A stretch of 64,000 nucleotides of DNA, taken from contig CM073527.1 in assembly GCA_037074615.1 (NCBI GenBank), forward strand, positions 25,606,848 through 25,670,847, in the 5' to 3' direction. Under the pieces are notes generated by a model, which ran no database searches, was not told where the DNA came from, and worked only from the letters and a program-made list of their open reading frames with translations. Of the stretch, positions 60,054 through 64,000 are shown piece by piece (the stretch's first letter is position 1; the number at the start of each line of letters is the position of its first letter). The position numbers and the translations under genes are program-made. Source of the stretch: Leucaena leucocephala. Lineage: Eukaryota > Streptophyta > Magnoliopsida > Fabales > Fabaceae.

Positions 60054-63000
60054 CTATAAGTACTCCATGAAAACTAATATGTACACTATGAGAGTGCTGA
60101 TGCTAACGGGTAGCAAATTGGTGAGAGTATCGATCTGTGAGCTACTTGCACTCCGCTTTCTTGCATTGATGTACTCATCCTTGCTCGTGGTCAGGGAGAC
60201 ATTTACAGACAAGGAACCTGAGCAGCAATTTGTAATTAATGCAGGAATGGAGATAATAATTCTCGGTTTAAAGAAAGAGTTCCTCTGGGGAACTTACAGT
60301 CATAGTTAGTCCACCCAATTCGTTGATGAGCTAAGTCATAGACAAAAATTTTATCTTTTAGGACAATATCTGCAAAATGAGGAGACAACGATGTTCATCA
60401 ACCCAATACTTTAAAAAGACTGGAGTAGGCAAACATCTGAGTATCATGCTTCTTGAAGACATTTTCAAGTCAAAACAAGGTCAACTTTTATCAATCTAGC
60501 TTTACATAGACATCACACCACAAGTATTGACAATCAGCCAATAAAAAAAGTACTCATCTTATTTAAATAATTTCCTAAAGGGTCTTACCTCCTAAAATTG
60601 TAACCCCTTCTTGTGCCTTCTGGAAACCAATGCACCACATTATAGAATCATCCTTTTACAGCAAAGTTGCACATCAGATTATAACCAGTGGCATAATAGC
60701 TCTCCCTTGCGTAGGAAAAAAATGAAAGAATCTACACAAAGAAATAGATGGATATACTTACGAGGAAACCATAACGAATAAGGTACTGTTCAGGTTTTAT
60801 AACCATGGAAGCCCCGCCTGCAAAATTTAAACTCACTGGAGGAAATATGTCACCTATGCTGAGCAAGCCACAAGAATACATTATAATGAGTCTTCAGAAG
60901 TCTTAAAAGGATAAAAGTTCAATGCAAATACAAGTCTGAAATCAACCTGCTTGAGACCAGATAACATTGGTTTCCTTTTGAAATAACGGGATTCGCTGAT
61001 TGTGACACAGCAGTAGTGATCTACACATCCGTTAAGAAATTTAACCTCAGTACAAGTAAAAAATAAGATCGCTATGATTTTCATATAGACTTTTTGAAAT
61101 CACAACAGGAATTTTTGTTACTGCAGTTTTGTGCCTCCTTCCCCACTCTGTTTTGAAAATATCACATAGAAATCGGATATAAACCTCAATATGATATTAA
61201 ATGGCTTAACTATTGTAGACACGAGAACCGGCATTAAATCAACAATATGTTATTAATGAAAAACAATTACAATTAAAGATCTAAGTAAAATGGATTTACC
61301 AACACCAAACATCATTAAAACGTGATATTAGACAAATAATATGGATTCAATGGACAAACAAGCTGGCAGTCTGTGATCTACTGATATATTAAAGGAAAAG
61401 TAGACACAAGACAAAGGAGGTAACCAGCTTGCGAAACATAATGAGGAAATACAAGCAATAAGCACCACACAGAAGACTTATCATTGAGATTCAAACTGTT
61501 ATGGGGATTGGTTTTTCAATTTGATTGGAACTCATGCAAAATGATGAACACCCCAAATTAAAAGCCTAGTTTCCTGGTTCAGACAGAAAAACCTTTTTAT
61601 TACTCTTTTTGAGGAGATGCTGTTTATTATAAGATAATGGTGAAAAGGGGCATGTAAGATTTTGTGTTCTAAAGAGATATATGAGAGAACGGTGATCATA
61701 TCATGGAATCTCATGCGCCAACTACAGTATAATGTTTCAAATTCGTAATTGGGGAACAAAAAAACTTACAGCATTAATAATAGGATCATATGCTTCTTGA
61801 ACAAAGTATGCCAATGTTGTACCAGAGTCAACTATAGTTCCTTGGTTGTTAAATATTGCAAACACAGCCGAATCAATTGGGAGGGGTTGTCCATTAACAG
61901 CAATGCTCAGAAGATTTAAGTTGTAATGGGGCCTGGGATGGGATTAAGGAATGAGTCAAATAAAATGCCACACATCTCAAATAGATCTATCAAGTTCCAA
62001 GTGATCAAATGGTGATCCTGATCCTTCCTTTTCTGTTATCCATAGTAGCACTACAGTATGTTGCTATATTCCAAAGAGAACATGAAACCACGTTTTAGTG
62101 GGATATATTCCAAATACAACATGTTGAACAGTTGTAGTATTAAACAAGTTTTTAGTGTCATCATGATTTACTACAGTAATACATTTGACATTTCCTTCAA
62201 TCAATGTGATGTGAAAACAAGAAAAAAATTGCCAATGGCATCCGGAGAAAGAAAACATGAAACCAAGTAGGGAAAAGAGGACATACTGTGATGGGACTAG
62301 TGGGCTATAAACAATACTTGGCTCCAAAATCTCACCAAGAACTAAAATGCCTCCTCCATTGCCTTCTCCTTTTAGGCAATGAGAGAAGACCCCGGGTGTC
62401 ATGCCTCGTGATGACAATTGTGAGATAACAGATAAAGCACCAGGACCAAACCCAAAAATTCCATCAACTGCTTTATCCGTCTTTGTCAATTCTCCAGATT
62501 GATAGGTGCTACACCTATACCAGAAAAAACCATCCAGATATTAAAAAAAACATCAGAGTAACTTGGCAGAACTAGTAGAAGGGAAGTAATAGCTTAAAAT
62601 ACAAACGGATAAGCTGTACAACTTAATCAAACCTCATTTATTTACATTTTCTCATCCACCTATTGACTAAACAAACACTACCAATTTCACCCTTCTCCTC
62701 TCCATTTTCTCCCATTCTCATTTCCACCAAACATGCCCTATAGCTCTGCACTAACTATAATTACTAATTTTAAAAATTATATTAGTTTGTGCAGAATTTT
62801 GAACAATTAGCTATAATAAAACTTGGATTATAATCTTTGTCAAGTGCAAAGTAGTTGGTGATGTTTATAAGGCGAGGCTTCTCCAAACCCTTCCATCCAA
62901 CTTTCCTCTTGAATTTATTTGTTCTCTATCCCATGTTGAGTGCTCATGAGCTTAAATCTTACTTCACCATCTAGAAAAGACATGCGCATATCTTCTGCAT

Positions 63001-64000
63001 AAAAGCATTAGGACTCACCCGAAAACAACATTGGCGGAAGAGTTTGCAAGCATAGATTGTCCCAGCATCATGTCAAAATGCATCAGATCAGATACGTAAT
63101 AACCTGATGTCCCACTTCCATCTCCATACTGGAAAGTGTAGCTGCACTGACTAATCTGCGGGGAGCATTCAGTTCCAGTACTTCGTAAAGCAGAAGTACA
63201 TATTCGATCTGAGCAGGAAACTGGCGTGGCCGTGGATGAGCCGGCTGTATCAAAGAAATTGAGCTCAATCTGTAGGTTGCAGAACATAAACAAAAAAAGA
63301 AAGGCGTTAAGTACCAAAGTGTCTTTTGATTTCCCAAGATACCATCACTATGAATAAGAACGAGCATCACAATTTTACCCCCAGGTCACTAGATCGAGGG
63401 CAATCACTGCAAGCATTGCAAGAAACCCACAATAGGTCACTTCCAGTGTCAATCTGGACTCTGAATTCTCTTGGAGGAGAGCCCAGCTTCACCTTCGTAA
63501 AGTACAGCCTAAACAAGAAACCCAAGATTATTACTTCTTCTTAGAAGAATACAATAATTGTGATTCGTTAACGTTAACTCTGAACAGAATGTGCAAGTGA
63601 ATCAGTTGTTACGAACAAAGACAGGGAAGATATCAAGAACAAGGATTTACAGATTACAGACGGACAGAGACCGGAAGAAACCATTAGCCAACCTGAATGC
63701 AATACAAAATTATAACCGAACATATTCGATCTCCATCTTTTCATTTCTTGTTGTCGTTCGCAGCATTTTCCGCCGCCAATTGGAGAACGAAAAGATGTCA
63801 ATGCAACATAAAGACCAATAAATGCTTGCCAGAAGGGGAAGAAGAATAGGATAAACAAAGAACGGAGTCTTCAAACTTAACGCAGCTCGAAACAACCCAA
63901 TAAATGCACGTGCATTTAAACCGACGAGAAAATTAAAAGAACCCGAAAGATATAATTACCCGTACCCAATGGCGTAAGGATCGGAGGTCCCTTCGACTGA
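60054..64000 (-). CDS. Aspartic protease, A1 family (At2g36670/At5g22850-like), 5' end outside the window
   Basis: A pepsin-like secreted or membrane-linked protease. Exons seen are 64000-63960 (partial), 63508-63379, 63269-63019, 62514-62287, 61932-61770, 61020-60947, 60858-60762, 60652-60589, 60369-60298 and 60217-60054, with phases all agreeing. The first catalytic motif is DTGSDLLWVSC; the second is DSGTTLAY. Also seen are KVKLGSPPREF, QCSYTFQYGDGSGTSGYYVSD, GIFGFGPGALSVISQL, FSHCLKGEGNGGGILVLGEI, NQCYLV, MWCIGFQKAQEGVTILG, KIFVYDLAHQRIGW and a final NYDC. The C-terminus ends in a hydrophobic run (LLPVSISTLIVYILVFMEYL), as in members with a membrane or GPI attachment signal. The signal peptide and propeptide lie beyond 64000. 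The reading frame is intact in the visible part. Confidence 0.93.

Noticed and set aside
1..64000. CRISPR arrays, rRNA, tRNA and known plant microRNA precursors
   Set aside because: No spaced short-repeat array, no rRNA motif and no familiar mature miRNA sequence were seen by eye. A tRNAscan or covariance-model search was not possible, so a tRNA or small ncRNA could be missed.

Overview
This window is nuclear DNA from a eudicot plant, possibly a woody one, but the species cannot be named from sequence alone. The evidence is GT-AG introns, AT-rich intergenic DNA, plant-only gene families (PP2 F-box, HD-Zip I, LEA, WAK-like kinase, CHUP1-like, chloroplast FKBP), a Copia retrotransposon, a LINE remnant and a hAT-type element. 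Nothing resembles a prokaryotic operon, a CRISPR array or an organellar segment.

Layout from left to right. The 3' end of an F-box/PP2-A gene (+, cut by the window edge) is followed by about 6 kb of intergenic DNA with a 115-bp x 3 tandem repeat. Next come an LMI1/ATHB-51-type HD-Zip I gene (+, 6.4-7.6 kb) and an SR-protein kinase (+, 9.8-12.8 kb). A multiply broken TauE/SafE sulfite-exporter-like pseudogene (-, 13.4-15.9 kb) precedes an intact DC8/ECP63-type LEA gene (-, 16.7-18.0 kb) with G-boxes in its promoter. A broken GT47/exostosin pseudogene (-, 19.1-21.1 kb) and chloroplast threonine deaminase (-, 23.3-26.8 kb) come next. Then follow a LINE 3' remnant (27.8-29.0 kb), a CHUP1-like coiled-coil gene (+, 31.2-32.5 kb), FKBP18 (+, 33.6-36.9 kb), an intronless WAK-like receptor kinase (+, 39.1-41.0 kb), cactin (-, 42.1-47.0 kb) and a PAB7-like poly(A)-binding protein (-, 48.0-52.3 kb). 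A defective Copia element (-, 53.3-59.1 kb) carries a hAT-type element inside its LTR. The window ends in an aspartic protease gene (-, 60.1 kb to the right edge).

The genes do not form one pathway. They are a chromosomal neighbourhood. From memory, several neighbours are also neighbours in Arabidopsis: a chromosome-2 run (HB22, a TauE/SafE gene, ECP63, a CHUP1-like gene, PAB7, an aspartyl protease), an LMI1-exostosin pair on chromosome 5, and PP2-A15-SRPK4 on chromosome 3. The window may therefore keep a less fractionated version of an ancestral block, with two members now pseudogenes. I found no convincing new biological system. The most useful observations are the two intron-bearing pseudogenes, the roughly 90-bp duplication around a Copia copy lacking its 5' LTR, the nested hAT insertion with a perfect 8-bp target duplication, and a relic duplication beside the WAK-like kinase.
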